This document shows positions 47,963 through 57,534 of a DNA stretch of 64,000 nucleotides, piece by piece. Source of the DNA: an uncultured Ligilactobacillus sp. (GTDB lineage: Bacteria > Bacillota > Bacilli > Lactobacillales > Lactobacillaceae); NCBI GenBank assembly GCA_934215475.1, contig CAKPZY010000006.1, positions 4,760 through 68,759 of the forward strand, given 5' to 3'. The position numbers were made by a program, and so were the translations under genes. The notes under the pieces were generated by a model. It searched no databases. It saw only the letters and a list, made by a program, of their open reading frames with translations, and was not told where the DNA came from. How positions within the stretch are numbered: position 1 is the stretch's first letter; every line of letters starts with the position of its first letter.

Positions 47963-48062
47963 ACCTCAATGGCCTCCTTATTAAATATTAACTTTGAAAA
48001 AAACTGTCCCAGATAATTAGGCCAACTAACCCAACATCTACGACAGCCTAAGTTGAAATTAA

Positions 48063-48875
48063 CTATTTAGAATCCTTGTGATCATTATTGCCTTCAACAG
48101 CCTCAACAATATCTTCAATGGAATCTACTTTTTCATCTTTTTTTCCGAATGTGCCTTCGGTAACTTTATCATTTTCTTGATCTTCATTTTCTTCGCCTTG
48201 ATGTGCTTCAATGATAGCATCAGCCATTTTTGAAGTAATCAAACGAACTGCTCGGATCGCATCGTCATTTGAAGGGATCTTAACATCGATCTCATCGGGA
48301 TCTGTGTTAGTGTCTACCATAGCAACGATAGGAATATTTAGTTTTTGAGCTTCCTTAACAGCAATTCTTTCCTTGCGAGGATCCACAATGAAGACTGCAT
48401 CAGGGATGTGCGGCATATCTTCGATTCCGCCTAAAAATTTCTCCAGCTTTTCCATCTCTTTAGTAAGCTTGGCTGCTTCCTTTTTAGGTAAGATATCAAA
48501 TGTACCATCCTGAGACATCTTCTTTAGGTTCTTTAACCGTTTGATGCGCGACTGGATCGTATCCCAGTTAGTCAAAGTACCGCCTAACCAACGATGGTTA
48601 ACGTAATACTCGCCTGCTCTGGTTGCTTCTTCTTCAATTGAATCTTGTGCTTGTTTCTTCGTACCAACGAATAGGATAACGCCATTATTTGCGGCTGTTT
48701 CCTTCATAAACTGATAAGCTTTATCGATCAGCTTAACTGTCTTTTGCAAGTCGATGATATAGATACCGTTACGCTCAGTAAAGATATACTTTTTCATCTT
48801 AGGATTCCAACGACGTGTCTGATGTCCAAAATGCACACCAGCTTCTAGCAATTGTTTCATGGTAATGACTGCCAT
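48063..48875 (-). CDS. rpsB: 30S ribosomal protein S2
   Basis: S2 binds the back of the 30S head and recruits S1. The first 230 residues match S2 ([49 protein letters not shown]). Beyond about residue 225 an acidic tail of about 45 residues ([21 protein letters not shown]) extends it to 270, as in several lactobacilli. The ATG follows GGAGG. Promoter at 49002-49030. The leader of about 120 bases may be structured. Confidence 0.98.
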   Translation of the reverse strand: MAVITMKQLLEAGVHFGHQTRRWNPKMKKYIFTERNGIYIIDLQKTVKLIDKAYQFMKETAANNGVILFVGTKKQAQDSIEEEATRAGEYYVNHRWLGGTLTNWDTIQSRIKRLKNLKKMSQDGTFDILPKKEAAKLTKEMEKLEKFLGGIEDMPHIPDAVFIVDPRKERIAVKEAQKLNIPIVAMVDTNTDPDEIDVKIPSNDDAIRAVRLITSKMADAIIEAHQGEENEDQENDKVTEGTFGKKDEKVDSIEDIVEAVEGNNDHKDSK

Positions 48876-49001
48876 TATAAAATACCTCCGAATATAGTTT
48901 TATTTCCTCCCTTGTATTCATTTGATGGGAACTTATCAAACTGATAAGCACTACCCATCCAGCACACAAGGTGTGAATTGGCCCAAAAAGGCACCTGTTA
49001 T

Positions 49002-49030
49002 ATTGTATCTGATTGTCTTTCTAATTGCAA
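49002..49030 (-). promoter_or_regulatory. Promoter of rpsB-tsf
   Basis: On the minus strand TTGCAA (complement of 49025-49030) and TACAAT (complement of 49002-49007) are 17 bases apart. Transcription would start near 48995, giving a 120-base leader that contains the hairpin-like CACACCTTGTGTG. Such leaders carry S2 autoregulation in some bacteria; not shown here. Confidence 0.8.
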
Positions 49031-49073
49031 TGCCTTTCGTGTGCTTTGTGTAATAAAACCAGCACAAAAATTT

Positions 49074-49735
49074 TTACCTTGTACCACTTTGAGCAACGAT
49101 AGAGCTTATATTAACAGTCTGCAACCTACATAGTCCTGCTTTTCTGTCAGCTTGTAAGACCGAAGAAGCAGTAATTGCCTCGATCACAGACTTGGCGTTG
49201 TTCAACGAATGGCTCTGACCATGTTTTTAACTGATGTATCAGTGTCGAAAGAAACACGTGGCGTTACTAGAACATTGTCAAGGCTTATCAAATCTTTATA
49301 CATAGGATCAGCAATTTCCTTACCTCGCAGATCCCGGTTAAATAACGGACTTTCATTCTCATAAGTGTCAAGACCAACACCTGCGATCTTACCTGTTTTC
49401 AGGCCTTTGAGTAGTGCTGCAGTATCTACGAGGCTGCCACGAGCAGTGTTCAACAAGTAAACGCGATCTTTCATCAATGATATGGAATGCGCATTGATCA
49501 TGTGTCTATCCTTGTGTGAGCCTGGCATATGCAAAGTAATAACATCAGACCTGCGATAGAGCTCTGGGATAATCACCCGTTTGTATAGCTAATACAGCGT
49601 CGTACCCCGCCATTATTTTGACCGAGCTGAGGCTATTCCTTCTTTAACTATATCTACTTGAATATTATTTTTTGCAGACTACTCAGAAAAAATCTCTTTT
49701 CATCTGGGCGTACTGAAAAAAGCAATAAATTTCAT
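49074..49735 (-). pseudogene. ldhD: D-lactate dehydrogenase pseudogene (internal deletion, frameshifts, stops)
   Basis: An intact ribosome binding site (GAGGAG) and ATG at 49733-49735 open a frame MKFIAFF that fits the start of D-2-hydroxyacid dehydrogenases, but a TGA soon follows and the next segment is only readable in other frames with TAG and TAA stops. The part AGYDAVLAIQTGDYP (about 49566-49613) is followed directly by SDVITLHMPGSHKDRHMIN (from about 49550), so roughly 135 codons including most of the NAD-binding domain are missing. The C-terminal part keeps TARGSLVD and DTYENE, but the catalytic His in VTPH is Arg (VTPRVSF). A further frameshift at about 49200 lets the tail continue to a TAA at 49074. 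Confidence 0.85.
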
Positions 49736-49918
49736 AACAAACTCCTCTGCCAGAAATTTCCAAAATAACGACCATTTAGTTCATCAATTCAGACATGCAG
49801 TATTTTAGCTTATGGATTGCCACAAAATTAATTAATTTTTACCAACCAAATTATAATATGTTCTTGATCATTTTATCCTGTACTTAGGTGGCCCACAAAT
49901 CTTTCCTCTAGGTTAAAT

Positions 49919-50191
49919 TCATGGTTGAAAATTAACGCCATGTGCCAAAAGAAAGACTTCTTTTTTGTGCCTTGACTGATGCTTGAAAGCATACTCAGCT
50001 TTCAAAGCAGCCGCTTTATCGGTGTATTCTTCATGATAAAGCAACCTCACTGGGCGTCTATTACGAGTGTACTTAGCACCGACTCCTTTGTTATGTTCGT
50101 TTACCCTTCTATTCAAATCTGTGGTGAAACCACCATAAAATGAGTGGTCTCGACATAATAAAACGTAAAAAAAATACTGTTTACTACCCAT
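49919..50191 (-). CDS. GIY-YIG domain protein (YazA/UPF0213)
   Basis: A 90-residue single-domain GIY-YIG protein: [22 protein letters not shown] holds the two half motifs (YVL and YGG), followed by the conserved Arg and [21 protein letters not shown], with Glu of [13 protein letters not shown] as metal ligand. The family is compact and may be a structure-specific nuclease like UvrC-type domains; substrate unknown. The ATG at 50191 overlaps the stop of the tRNA methyltransferase gene by 8 bp. This pairing is the yabB-yazA neighbourhood of B. subtilis. Confidence 0.88.
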   Translation of the reverse strand: MGSKQYFFYVLLCRDHSFYGGFTTDLNRRVNEHNKGVGAKYTRNRRPVRLLYHEEYTDKAAALKAEYAFKHQSRHKKEVFLLAHGVNFQP

Positions 50192-50933
50192 ATAATATTC
50201 TTCTGACCTCCGGCATATATTCATTCTCAGAATTATAGACGATCACTGGCGGCACAAAGCGCATCCCACCAGGACGGCCGTCTTTAATTGCCTCAATCAA
50301 AATCATATTAGCTTCACGTTCTTTTTTGGGATATACTAATTTGATCCGCTTGGGCACCAAGCGGTTATCGTCCAATAAACGCAGAAGTTCCTGCAAACGC
50401 TCTGGTCGATGCACCATAAACATCTTACCGCCCATTTTCAACAAACCACTAATTATGTGCACAATATCGGCTAAAGAAGCGGTACTTTCATGGCGGGCGA
50501 TCGCTAAATATTTGTTGGGATTCTTTTTACTATCCACTCTGTCGGCAAAATACGGCGGATTACATATGAGAGTATCAACAGAGTCCTTACTAATATGCTT
50601 TTGAATGTTTTTGAGGTCCACGTTTAAGCACGTTACTTGCGGATTTAAGTTATTCAATAAAATACTTCGCTTTGCCATATCTGCCAATCGGGATTGGACT
50701 TCCACTTCCGTAATGTGGGCCCTGGTCTTTTTGGTTAAAAAGAGGCCGATCGCCCCATTTCCGGCACAAAGATCAACTATCCTGCCAGTTCTTTTTAAAA
50801 CTGGCTGGGTAAAATCAGCTAACAAAACCGCGTCAAGCGAAAAAGAAAAGACTTCCGAGCTCTGAATAATTTTGATCTCATTGGCATACAATTCGTCCAC
50901 CCTTTCACCCGGCAGCAATAAATTATCTTTCAT
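50184..50933 (-). CDS. trmN6: tRNA1(Val) adenine-37 N6-methyltransferase-like protein
   Basis: The 249-residue enzyme has the SAM loop [16 protein letters not shown] (about residue 46) and CNPPYF as the N6-methyl motif NPPY. It resembles YabB/TrmN6, which methylates A37 of tRNA1-Val in E. coli. The start ATG 50933 ([15 protein letters not shown]) is preferred; an upstream TTG adds eleven unrelated residues, and AGTGG lies seven bases before the ATG. The downstream GIY-YIG gene overlaps its end. Target tRNA in this organism is inferred. Confidence 0.88.
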   Translation of the reverse strand: MKDNLLLPGERVDELYANEIKIIQSSEVFSFSLDAVLLADFTQPVLKRTGRIVDLCAGNGAIGLFLTKKTRAHITEVEVQSRLADMAKRSILLNNLNPQVTCLNVDLKNIQKHISKDSVDTLICNPPYFADRVDSKKNPNKYLAIARHESTASLADIVHIISGLLKMGGKMFMVHRPERLQELLRLLDDNRLVPKRIKLVYPKKEREANMILIEAIKDGRPGGMRFVPPVIVYNSENEYMPEVRRILYG

Positions 50934-51032
50934 TTGTGAACCACTTTCTTCCTGGAGTACTTGCAACTTACCCGCAAATTTTGCATACTTAAATTATATT
51001 AAATAATATTTTTGGAAAGGAATCTCACTACG

Positions 51033-51665
51033 ATGTTCTATTCATTTATACGCGTTGTGGCGCGAATAATAATAGCTGTTATCAACGGCAATAGCCGTTA
51101 TCTCAATCAAGAAAAATTACCAAAAGGAAACTATATACTTGTTGGGCCACATCGAACCTGGTTCGATATGATCTATTTTGCACTGGCCGCTTCACCGAAG
51201 CATTTCGCATTTATGGCCAAAAAAGAACTGTTTACAAATCCAGTTTTAAGCTTCATTTTAAACCATTCCAATGCCTTTCCAGTCGACCGGACACATCCTG
51301 GGCCCTCTGCCATCAAGACCCCTGTTAAGTGGCTGAGAAAGCGGGATATTTCACTGATCATGTTCCCTTCTGGGACTCGCCATTCCCAACAAATGAAAGG
51401 CGGAGTCGCCTTGATTGCCAAATTGACCGGTGTTCCGATCGTCCCTGCCGTTTACCAAGGACCACTAACTTTTATGCGCCTTTTTTCACGCAAACGGGTG
51501 ACGATTGCTTTTGGACAGCCGATTTACCCAGATCGTCATGCAAAAATGAACGATGAATATGAAAATCAGCTATTTGCTCAGATGAAGAGTGAATTTGAAA
51601 AATTAGACCAACAGATCGACCCAGCTTTCAAATACGTAGATATTACTGGTCATCCTAAAAAATAA
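51033..51665 (+). CDS. plsC: 1-acylglycerol-3-phosphate O-acyltransferase
   Basis: Adds the second acyl chain to make phosphatidic acid at the inner membrane face. The 210 residues carry the NHX4D-type motif GPHRTWFDMIYF (His about residue 43, Asp at +5) and FPSGTR, the glycerophosphate site, and PIVPAVYQG. One N-terminal hydrophobic segment anchors it. ATG 51033 follows AAAGGA at eleven bases; the TTG seven codons upstream would erase that site. It is divergent to the trmN6 gene. Confidence 0.92.
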   Translation: MFYSFIRVVARIIIAVINGNSRYLNQEKLPKGNYILVGPHRTWFDMIYFALAASPKHFAFMAKKELFTNPVLSFILNHSNAFPVDRTHPGPSAIKTPVKWLRKRDISLIMFPSGTRHSQQMKGGVALIAKLTGVPIVPAVYQGPLTFMRLFSRKRVTIAFGQPIYPDRHAKMNDEYENQLFAQMKSEFEKLDQQIDPAFKYVDITGHPKK

Positions 51666-51671
51666 AAATAA

Positions 51672-51702
51672 TCGAAAAAAGTCGGGAATTCTCCCGGCTT
51701 GA
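51672..51702 (-). terminator. Terminator of yneF
   Basis: On the minus strand AAGCCGGGAGAATTCCCGACTT with TTTTTT tail, between the plsC stop and the yneF stop; the T run is on the yneF side. Confidence 0.8.
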
Positions 51703-51715
51703 ATGACATTGATAA

Positions 51716-51946
51716 TTATTTTTTCTTACCGTAATTTGCTTTCATTGCGGTCATCATTTGATTCAATTTCTTTTCGGATGGTTTTTGTCCCATCTGGAGC
51801 ATCATTTGTCTTAACATTTGTTCATTGATCGGAGGATTTTTTTGCAAATAAGTTTCCATATACTTACGTGCTCCAAAAAATCCACCGACAATGCCTAAAA
51901 TCAGCGCGATGATGACGATTACGATCCATACTGCAGTGGACATCAT
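51716..51946 (-). CDS. yneF: YneF family membrane protein (UPF0154)
   Basis: A 76-residue protein with one N-terminal membrane segment (about residues 5-25, [12 protein letters not shown] after it) and a short polar part [20 protein letters not shown]. It matches UPF0154/YneF, widely conserved in Firmicutes, with no known function. The start ATG 51946 is set by GGGAG six bases upstream; a second Met follows at once. It lies beside ynzC and lexA, as in B. subtilis. Confidence 0.92.
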   Translation of the reverse strand: MMSTAVWIVIVIIALILGIVGGFFGARKYMETYLQKNPPINEQMLRQMMLQMGQKPSEKKLNQMMTAMKANYGKKK

Positions 51947-52135
51947 CAACTACTCCCTTCATTAACTTTTACTTACCTAGCTAATTTTACACAATTAAAT
52001 GTAAAAAATAAAGGGGGACTAAACAAAATAAAGCCTAAAATGACTAGTCATTCGCTGAAAGCAACAAATAAATTTTTTCATTGCAAACTTCAAAGTTGAC
52101 CTACAAATTGCTAAAAAATGACTGATTTTTCATAT

Positions 52136-52384
52136 TCAATCATCGCGCAAACCACGTTTACGTTGAATGTTTTTGACTTTCTCCGGAGTAACTTCCTGAC
52201 CGTGTTTATCATAAACCTGCAGCATTTCCACCTGACTACGGAAATTTTCACGAAACATGCTCAAATACGTGGCCCGCAGACGCTTTTGCTCTTCCTGCTC
52301 TTTTGTTGTTAATCCATTATTTTTTTTCTTTCTGGCCAACTCATTGATTCGATCGATCAAGTTTTGTGGAATACCACTATCCAT
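52136..52384 (-). CDS. ynzC: YnzC family protein (DUF896)
   Basis: This 82-residue protein is a DUF896 member: IPQNLIDRINELARKKKNNG, then EEQKRLRATYLSMFRENFRSQ and the C-terminal part PEKVKNIQRKRGLR. In B. subtilis ynzC is in the SOS operon yneA-yneB-ynzC controlled by LexA; function is not clear. Here yneA and yneB are absent, and the gene is divergent to lexA. The ATG (MDSGIPQN) follows AGAGGT at seven bases. Confidence 0.9.
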   Translation of the reverse strand: MDSGIPQNLIDRINELARKKKNNGLTTKEQEEQKRLRATYLSMFRENFRSQVEMLQVYDKHGQEVTPEKVKNIQRKRGLRDD

Positions 52385-52474
52385 TAAAATACCTCTTTTC
52401 AAGTAACCATCGAACTTCAAATGTCAATACATGCCATTTTAAACAATTATCGGCTAAAACTCAAGCATTTTGGC

Positions 52475-52488
52475 CGAACATTAGTTTG
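52475..52488. promoter_or_regulatory. LexA-binding (SOS) box upstream of lexA
   Basis: CGAAC-ATTA-GTTTG matches the Gram-positive SOS consensus CGAAC-N4-GTTCG except one base. It lies 58 bp before the lexA ATG, overlapping a possible -35 region (TTGAAA at 52486-52491), so LexA likely represses its own gene and perhaps the divergent ynzC. Confidence 0.8.
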
Positions 52489-52545
52489 AAATACACTTAA
52501 GAGTATGCTAAGCTTAGATTAGCAAAAAAGAATGAGGTGTTCGAG

Positions 52546-53172
52546 ATGTCAAAAATAATCGAAGAGCGACAAATCTCCGTGTTAAAGTTCATCTACGAAT
52601 GTGTAAACGAAAAAGGATATCCACCAACCGTCCGGGAAATTGGTGAGGCTGTCAACCTCTCCTCGACATCTACAGTACATGGTCACATCGCACGTTTAGA
52701 GCAACGCGGATATATTCATAAAGATCCAACCAAGCCCCGCGCGCTGGAAATAACAGCTGCAGGAATGGAAGCTCTTGGGATCAATGAAAAGGAAAAACAA
52801 ATTCCTGTCTTGGGGACAGTTACTGCCGGTAATCCAATCTTAACGGTTCAAGAGACCACCGATTATTTCCCTTTACCGCCCAATTATGATTCTGCCAACG
52901 ATTTATTTATGCTGACCATCCGTGGGAAGAGTATGATCAATGTCGGGATCTTAGATGGTGATGAGGTCATCGTCAGACAGCAAAGATCAGCCGATAATGG
53001 GGACATCGTGATTGCCATGACCGAAGACAACGAAGCAACATGCAAGAGATTCTTCAAAGAAAAAGACCACTTTCGCCTTCAACCTGAAAATGACACCATG
53101 GACCCTATCATTTTAGATTCTGTTACTGTTTTAGGAAAAGTCGTCGGATTATACCGTGATTTTATCAGCTAA
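52546..53172 (+). CDS. lexA: LexA repressor
   Basis: Repressor of the SOS response; it cleaves itself when RecA filaments form. Residues 1-70 are the winged helix, and the C-terminal peptidase has the cleavage site Ala94-Gly95 in TVTAGNPI and the Ser129/Lys167 dyad ([15 protein letters not shown]). Length 208 is normal. The start ATG 52546 is six bases after AGGTG. The gene is divergent to ynzC. Confidence 0.97.
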   Translation: MSKIIEERQISVLKFIYECVNEKGYPPTVREIGEAVNLSSTSTVHGHIARLEQRGYIHKDPTKPRALEITAAGMEALGINEKEKQIPVLGTVTAGNPILTVQETTDYFPLPPNYDSANDLFMLTIRGKSMINVGILDGDEVIVRQQRSADNGDIVIAMTEDNEATCKRFFKEKDHFRLQPENDTMDPIILDSVTVLGKVVGLYRDFIS

Positions 53173-53187
53173 AATTTAACTAAATGA

Positions 53188-53227
53188 CCGTTCTGCCATA
53201 AAATTTATTCTGGCGGAACGGTTTTTT
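53188..53227 (+). terminator. Terminator of lexA
   Basis: CCGTTCTGCCA pairs with TGGCGGAACGG across a 12-base loop and is followed by TTTTTT. Confidence 0.9.
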
Positions 53228-53265
53228 GGCGAGTCTTATTTTCAACAATCAAAAGATTCAGTCAA

Positions 53266-54972
53266 CTATGACTTGCTTGCTCCTGCTGATCTACCCAATT
53301 TCAGCAATTCAGCTGCATGTTTGCGTGCAAGATCAGTGATTTCAGTACCAGCCAACATTCTGGCCAATTCCTCGATCCTTTGGGGCTGGGAGAGTTTTTT
53401 CACAGATGTTTCTGTGCGACCCTTTTCAATATCTTTTGTTACCAGAAAATGGTGTTCACTCACTGCAGCAACTTGAGGCAAGTGTGTGATACAAAGGACC
53501 TGTGAACCCTGCGAGATTTGGCTGATCTTTTCAGCAATAGCTTGGGCAACACGCCCGCTAACACCTGTATCTACTTCATCAAATATGATACTTGTTACTC
53601 CTTGCTGATGGGCAAAAATAGTTTTTAAGGCTAGCATGATCCGAGAAAGTTCCCCCCCGGAAGCAATCTTAGCCAAAGGTCCCATTGTTTCACCTTGATT
53701 GGTTTGAATATAAAACTCTACCCGATCTATGCCCGTGCGAGTCAAACATTCTTCTGAGTGTTTATTTGCTGACAAAAATTTAACAGAAAAGACGGCCTTT
53801 TCCATATATAGTGCGCTCAATTCACTATGAACTGCTTTTTCCAGCTGAATAGCGGCTTTCTTTCTCTCATTTGAGAGTTTAATAGCCATTTTTTTGGCTT
53901 TTGCGTAGGACTCTTTAACATTTTGACGCTGTTCATTCGAATCCGCGTCGGTCTGCCGCATTTCTTTTAACTCATGAGCGATCTTTTGATAGTACTTGAG
54001 GATCTCACTGATAGAATTACCATATTTTCTTTTTAATTGATGAATCACTTCTAATCTTTGTTCAATCTCATCTAACCTATTTTCATCCCACTCCATGCTG
54101 GACAACTGATCAGAAATATCATGGACAGAATCTGACAAAGTGTAATAGGCATCCGCAACACGTTGGCTAACCTGCCCCAGTTCTTTCGATAAATCGGACA
54201 CATGTTGCAATTCCTCCATTGCAGCGCCAACTCGTCCCAAGGCGTCACTTTCTTCACTAGATAATATCTGATAACTATTTTCTAAAGCATCATGGATCAT
54301 TTGATAATTGTCTAACTGTTCCTTTTCCTCAGCCAGGCTTTCTTCCTCATCCGGCTTGAGTTCGGCTGTTTTGATCTCTTGGACCTGGAACGAAAGCATG
54401 TCCAAACGTTGGGCCCATTCCTTTTCGTGCTTTTCTTTCTCATCTAGACTCTTTTTTTGTTGCCTATATGATTCATACTGCTGACAGTACTCATTTTTCA
54501 ATGTAATCAAACGAGAACCGGCAAAATTGTCTAACATAGCTAAATGATGATCTGGATGCATGAGTACTTGATGTTCATTCTGACCGTGAATATCGATCAG
54601 TGTTTCCCCTACTCGTCGCATATTAGTCAATGTAATCAGCTCACCGTTGATTCGACAAATGTTATGGCCATTGCGGTACAATTCACGTTGTAAGACCAGA
54701 TCAGAATCTTCATAAGTTATGCCGATCTCGTCTAGGATCTTAAAAGCAAAAGCTCCTTTGGGTAAAGAGAACAAGCCTTGTAATAATGCTTTATTTTTGC
54801 CTTTTCTAATAAATTCAGTTGAACCGCGGCCTCCAGCCAATAAACCAAGAGCATCGATCACAATAGATTTACCCGCACCAGTTTCTCCGGTCAGTACCGT
54901 CATTTTTGGTTGGAAGTCAATTTGAATTTTATCAATGATCGCAAAGTCTCGAATCGTCAAACTCCTTAACAA
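53266..54972 (-). CDS. recN: DNA repair protein RecN
   Basis: SMC-like ATPase that acts in double-strand break repair. Walker A GETGAGKS (residues 29-36) and Walker B IIFDEVDTGVSG, with signature LASGGELSRIMLALK, flank a long coiled-coil middle (about residues 150-370). The 568 residues are normal. Gene order recN-argR-tlyA-ispA-xseB-xseA-folD-nusB is the classical Firmicutes repair and isoprenoid cluster. I see no SOS box upstream. Confidence 0.96.
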   Translation of the reverse strand: MLRSLTIRDFAIIDKIQIDFQPKMTVLTGETGAGKSIVIDALGLLAGGRGSTEFIRKGKNKALLQGLFSLPKGAFAFKILDEIGITYEDSDLVLQRELYRNGHNICRINGELITLTNMRRVGETLIDIHGQNEHQVLMHPDHHLAMLDNFAGSRLITLKNEYCQQYESYRQQKKSLDEKEKHEKEWAQRLDMLSFQVQEIKTAELKPDEEESLAEEKEQLDNYQMIHDALENSYQILSSEESDALGRVGAAMEELQHVSDLSKELGQVSQRVADAYYTLSDSVHDISDQLSSMEWDENRLDEIEQRLEVIHQLKRKYGNSISEILKYYQKIAHELKEMRQTDADSNEQRQNVKESYAKAKKMAIKLSNERKKAAIQLEKAVHSELSALYMEKAVFSVKFLSANKHSEECLTRTGIDRVEFYIQTNQGETMGPLAKIASGGELSRIMLALKTIFAHQQGVTSIIFDEVDTGVSGRVAQAIAEKISQISQGSQVLCITHLPQVAAVSEHHFLVTKDIEKGRTETSVKKLSQPQRIEELARMLAGTEITDLARKHAAELLKLGRSAGASKS

Positions 54973-55061
54973 ATATCTTCCCCTCCACTGAATGTCATTT
55001 ATGTAAGACTAGTCAAAACTGACTGAAAGTGAAAATTGCCGCCAAAATTTTTCCTACTGGT

Positions 55062-55520
55062 TCAATTTGTTTCAACCATTTGCAGCAATTTTTCCTGAAT
55101 GTCCAATGCCCCCTGTTTTGATCTTGTAAATATCATAACAGTATCGTCATCACTTAAACACGCGAAAATCTCCGGATATTTCATTTTTTCAATTAAACTG
55201 GCAACAGTCGGCCCATTCCCGGGTTGGACCTTTAAGACGCACATCTCATTATGTGCATCCAAATTAATATATGCGTCCTGTAGAGTCTTGGCTAATTTAA
55301 CAGAAAAATCTACTTCTTTTTCTGTTGGGAGAGTGTAGCGATAACTTCCATCATTCAGAGGAACTTTTATTAGCTGCAATTGTTTAATATCGCGGGAAAT
55401 AGTAGCTTGGGTGACGTCAATACCACGCTTAGCCAATAACTTGACCAAGTCCTCTTGCCTATATACCGTATTTTCTACTAATATTTGCTTGAGCAATTTA
55501 TGTCGTTCTTGTTTCTTCAT
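55062..55520 (-). CDS. argR: Arginine repressor ArgR/AhrC
   Basis: Arginine-dependent DNA-binding protein for arginine synthesis and catabolism. Residues 1-70 are the winged helix (RQEDLVKLLAKRGIDVTQAT, then ISRDIKQLQLIKV), and the C-terminal part has GNGPTVASLIEKM and SDDDTVMIF, the hexamer and arginine-binding signature. I place the start at ATG 55520 (MKKQERHKLLKQ, 152 residues), matching family length, though the ribosome binding site is weak (GTGG). Between recN and tlyA. Confidence 0.93.
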   Translation of the reverse strand: MKKQERHKLLKQILVENTVYRQEDLVKLLAKRGIDVTQATISRDIKQLQLIKVPLNDGSYRYTLPTEKEVDFSVKLAKTLQDAYINLDAHNEMCVLKVQPGNGPTVASLIEKMKYPEIFACLSDDDTVMIFTRSKQGALDIQEKLLQMVETN

Positions 55521-55578
55521 AATAATCCACATACCCCACAATTAAATTTTCCTATGCAACCAGGTATACTTTTTTAAA

Positions 55579-56400
55579 TCACCCTAGCAAAGTTTGATGA
55601 GCCTTTTTTATAACTTCAAATGGTTTAACGTTTAACAGATCTTGCCCCTTTTGATCGTCTGGTTTCGTCTCAAAATGTGCCAAAAATTCTATGTTTCCCG
55701 TTCCGCCGGTAATTGGTGAAAAGTCCAGGCCCTTAATGTCATAACCCTCAGCTTGAGCAAACGCCAAGATCCTAGTCAATACTTCTAAATGGGTTTCACC
55801 ATCCCTAACGATACCGTGTTTGCCAACTTTTTCTCTTCCCGCCTCAAACTGGGGCTTGACCAAAGCCACCACATCTTTGCCGGGTTTTAAAATCTCATGC
55901 AGCTTTGGTAAAATTAACCGCAGAGATATAAAAGAGACATCGATCGAAGCAAAATCAGGACGACCCTGCTTAAAATCCGCTAACTTACTATAACGAAAAT
56001 TGGTATTCTCCATCACAACCACTCGGCGATCTTGCCGCAGCTTCCAGTCCAATTGATTAGTTCCAACATCTAAAGCGTAACTCATTTTTGCATTGTTTTG
56101 TAAAGCAACATCTGTAAAACCGCCAGTAGAAGAACCAATATCTAAAACAGTTCGATCTGTCAGATCAATATTGAAGACTTTTAAAGCCTTAGCCAATTTT
56201 AAACCACCACGACTCACATAAGGCATTTTAGTCCCTTTAAAATGCAATTTGACATCAGAGTCGATCTTCATACCCGGTTTATCCAAACGCTCCTCGTTTT
56301 CCCCCAAGATCTCACCTGCCATGACCGCTCTTTTAGCTTGCTCACGACTTTCAAATAACCCTTGTTGAACTAATAAAACATCAATTCTTTCTTTTTTCAT
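55579..56400 (-). CDS. tlyA: TlyA family rRNA methyltransferase (YqxC)
   Basis: A 273-residue protein with an N-terminal S4 domain (residues 1-60, RIDVLLVQQGLFESREQAKR) and an FtsJ-type methyltransferase (VLDIGSSTGGFTDVALQ, about residues 87-103, and LVKPQFEAGREKVG). Mycobacterial TlyA methylates ribose of 16S and 23S rRNA and confers sensitivity to capreomycin; in Firmicutes the role is inferred. It lies between ispA and argR, as in B. subtilis. Confidence 0.92.
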   Translation of the reverse strand: MKKERIDVLLVQQGLFESREQAKRAVMAGEILGENEERLDKPGMKIDSDVKLHFKGTKMPYVSRGGLKLAKALKVFNIDLTDRTVLDIGSSTGGFTDVALQNNAKMSYALDVGTNQLDWKLRQDRRVVVMENTNFRYSKLADFKQGRPDFASIDVSFISLRLILPKLHEILKPGKDVVALVKPQFEAGREKVGKHGIVRDGETHLEVLTRILAFAQAEGYDIKGLDFSPITGGTGNIEFLAHFETKPDDQKGQDLLNVKPFEVIKKAHQTLLG

Positions 56401-56410
56401 GCTTTCTACC

Positions 56411-57298
56411 TTATGCCTTAAAATATTCCAGTAATTCTTGATATAATTCCGTTTTTACTCCAATTTCGCCTAAGTTACCAATAATAGCACGAGCTTGGCT
56501 CAGTGTCTTACTTAATTCTCGTCGTGCTCCAGCTAAGCCTAACAAGCCGGGATATGTATTCTTTTGTTCACCCTTGTCCTTATGAACAGCTTTACCGAGC
56601 TGCTGCGCGGTCGATGTAACATCAAGAATATCATCGTAAATTTGGAAAGCCAGCCCATAAGTTCGGCCTAACTTCTCCAAAAGTTTTTGCTGTGTACTTG
56701 TTGCCCCCGCCAAAATGGCACCTGCTTTAAATGCATAGTGGATCAAGGCGCCCGTTTTACCCGCATGCAATACCTGTAACTGCTCTAAAGACAGTTGCTG
56801 GCCCTCTCCTTGAATATCACGGGCTTGGCCGTCTACCATTCCTAATGGGCCTGCAGCATGCGCCAAAGAGTGGATTAACTCTAATACTTGTGAGGCAGGT
56901 AGTTTAGCTTCAGACAACCACTCAAAAGCAGCGGTCAACAAACCATCGCCTGCTAACACCGCTAAGGCTTCCCCAAAGATTTTGTGGTTTGTCGGTTTAC
57001 CACGCCTCAAGTCGTCATTATCCATGGCCGGAAGATCATCATGGATCAGAGAATATGTATGGATAAACTCCAAACTGCCAGCAATCGTGTAAACATTATG
57101 GTCAACTGGCACTCCAAAAGCATGACAAGTAGCAAAAATTATCAGAGGTCTGATCCGCTTTCCGCCAGCTTGAACTGAATAACTCATTGCATTGCGCAAA
57201 ACTTGATCACTGTCCAGATTTGTCAACCTCTTTTTCAGCTCGCTGTTTAGCTGAGCGACATCATTTTCTCTAATTTGTGTAAGGCTGCTAGTTTTCAT
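56411..57298 (-). CDS. ispA: Farnesyl diphosphate synthase (polyprenyl synthetase)
   Basis: Condenses IPP with DMAPP and GPP, giving FPP for undecaprenyl and other lipids. The 295 residues have the first Asp-rich motif [14 protein letters not shown] and the second DDILD, plus GGKRIRP. Two ATGs are possible: 57304 (four bases after AAGGG) and 57298 (ten bases); I use the second, giving the more typical protein start. The start overlaps the end of xseB. Its substrates come from the mevalonate operon at 34-38 kb. Confidence 0.94.
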   Translation of the reverse strand: MKTSSLTQIRENDVAQLNSELKKRLTNLDSDQVLRNAMSYSVQAGGKRIRPLIIFATCHAFGVPVDHNVYTIAGSLEFIHTYSLIHDDLPAMDNDDLRRGKPTNHKIFGEALAVLAGDGLLTAAFEWLSEAKLPASQVLELIHSLAHAAGPLGMVDGQARDIQGEGQQLSLEQLQVLHAGKTGALIHYAFKAGAILAGATSTQQKLLEKLGRTYGLAFQIYDDILDVTSTAQQLGKAVHKDKGEQKNTYPGLLGLAGARRELSKTLSQARAIIGNLGEIGVKTELYQELLEYFKA

Positions 57299-57533
57299 TG
57301 TCATCTTGCCCTTGTTCAAATTTCTCTTCTTCCCCGTTCTCATTTATGACTTTGGTCAAAGTATTCTCTGCGTTTTCCAAAGTCTTTTGGAGATCCTTGC
57401 TTAATTTGACACCCTTTTTAAAGGATTTTAGTGCTTCTTCTAGTGGAACATCACCTTGTTCAAGTTTAGTCACGATTTTTTCCAGTGCTTCCAAATTTTC
57501 TTCAAAGGTGGGACTTTTTTGTTCTTGTGCCAT
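57288..57533 (-). CDS. xseB: Exodeoxyribonuclease VII small subunit
   Basis: An 81-residue helical hairpin that joins XseA in exonuclease [32 protein letters not shown] is the family signature, followed by a [17 protein letters not shown] helix and an acidic tail. I place the start at ATG 57533, eight bases after GGAGGA. It follows xseA with one base between and overlaps ispA. Confidence 0.95.
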   Translation of the reverse strand: MAQEQKSPTFEENLEALEKIVTKLEQGDVPLEEALKSFKKGVKLSKDLQKTLENAENTLTKVINENGEEEKFEQGQDDNEN

Positions 57534-57534
57534 T

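Noticed and set aside
49202-49576. A 124-codon open frame read as a short intact dehydrogenase
   Set aside because: It is the C-terminal fragment of the LdhD pseudogene: no proper start, NAD domain missing and catalytic His changed.
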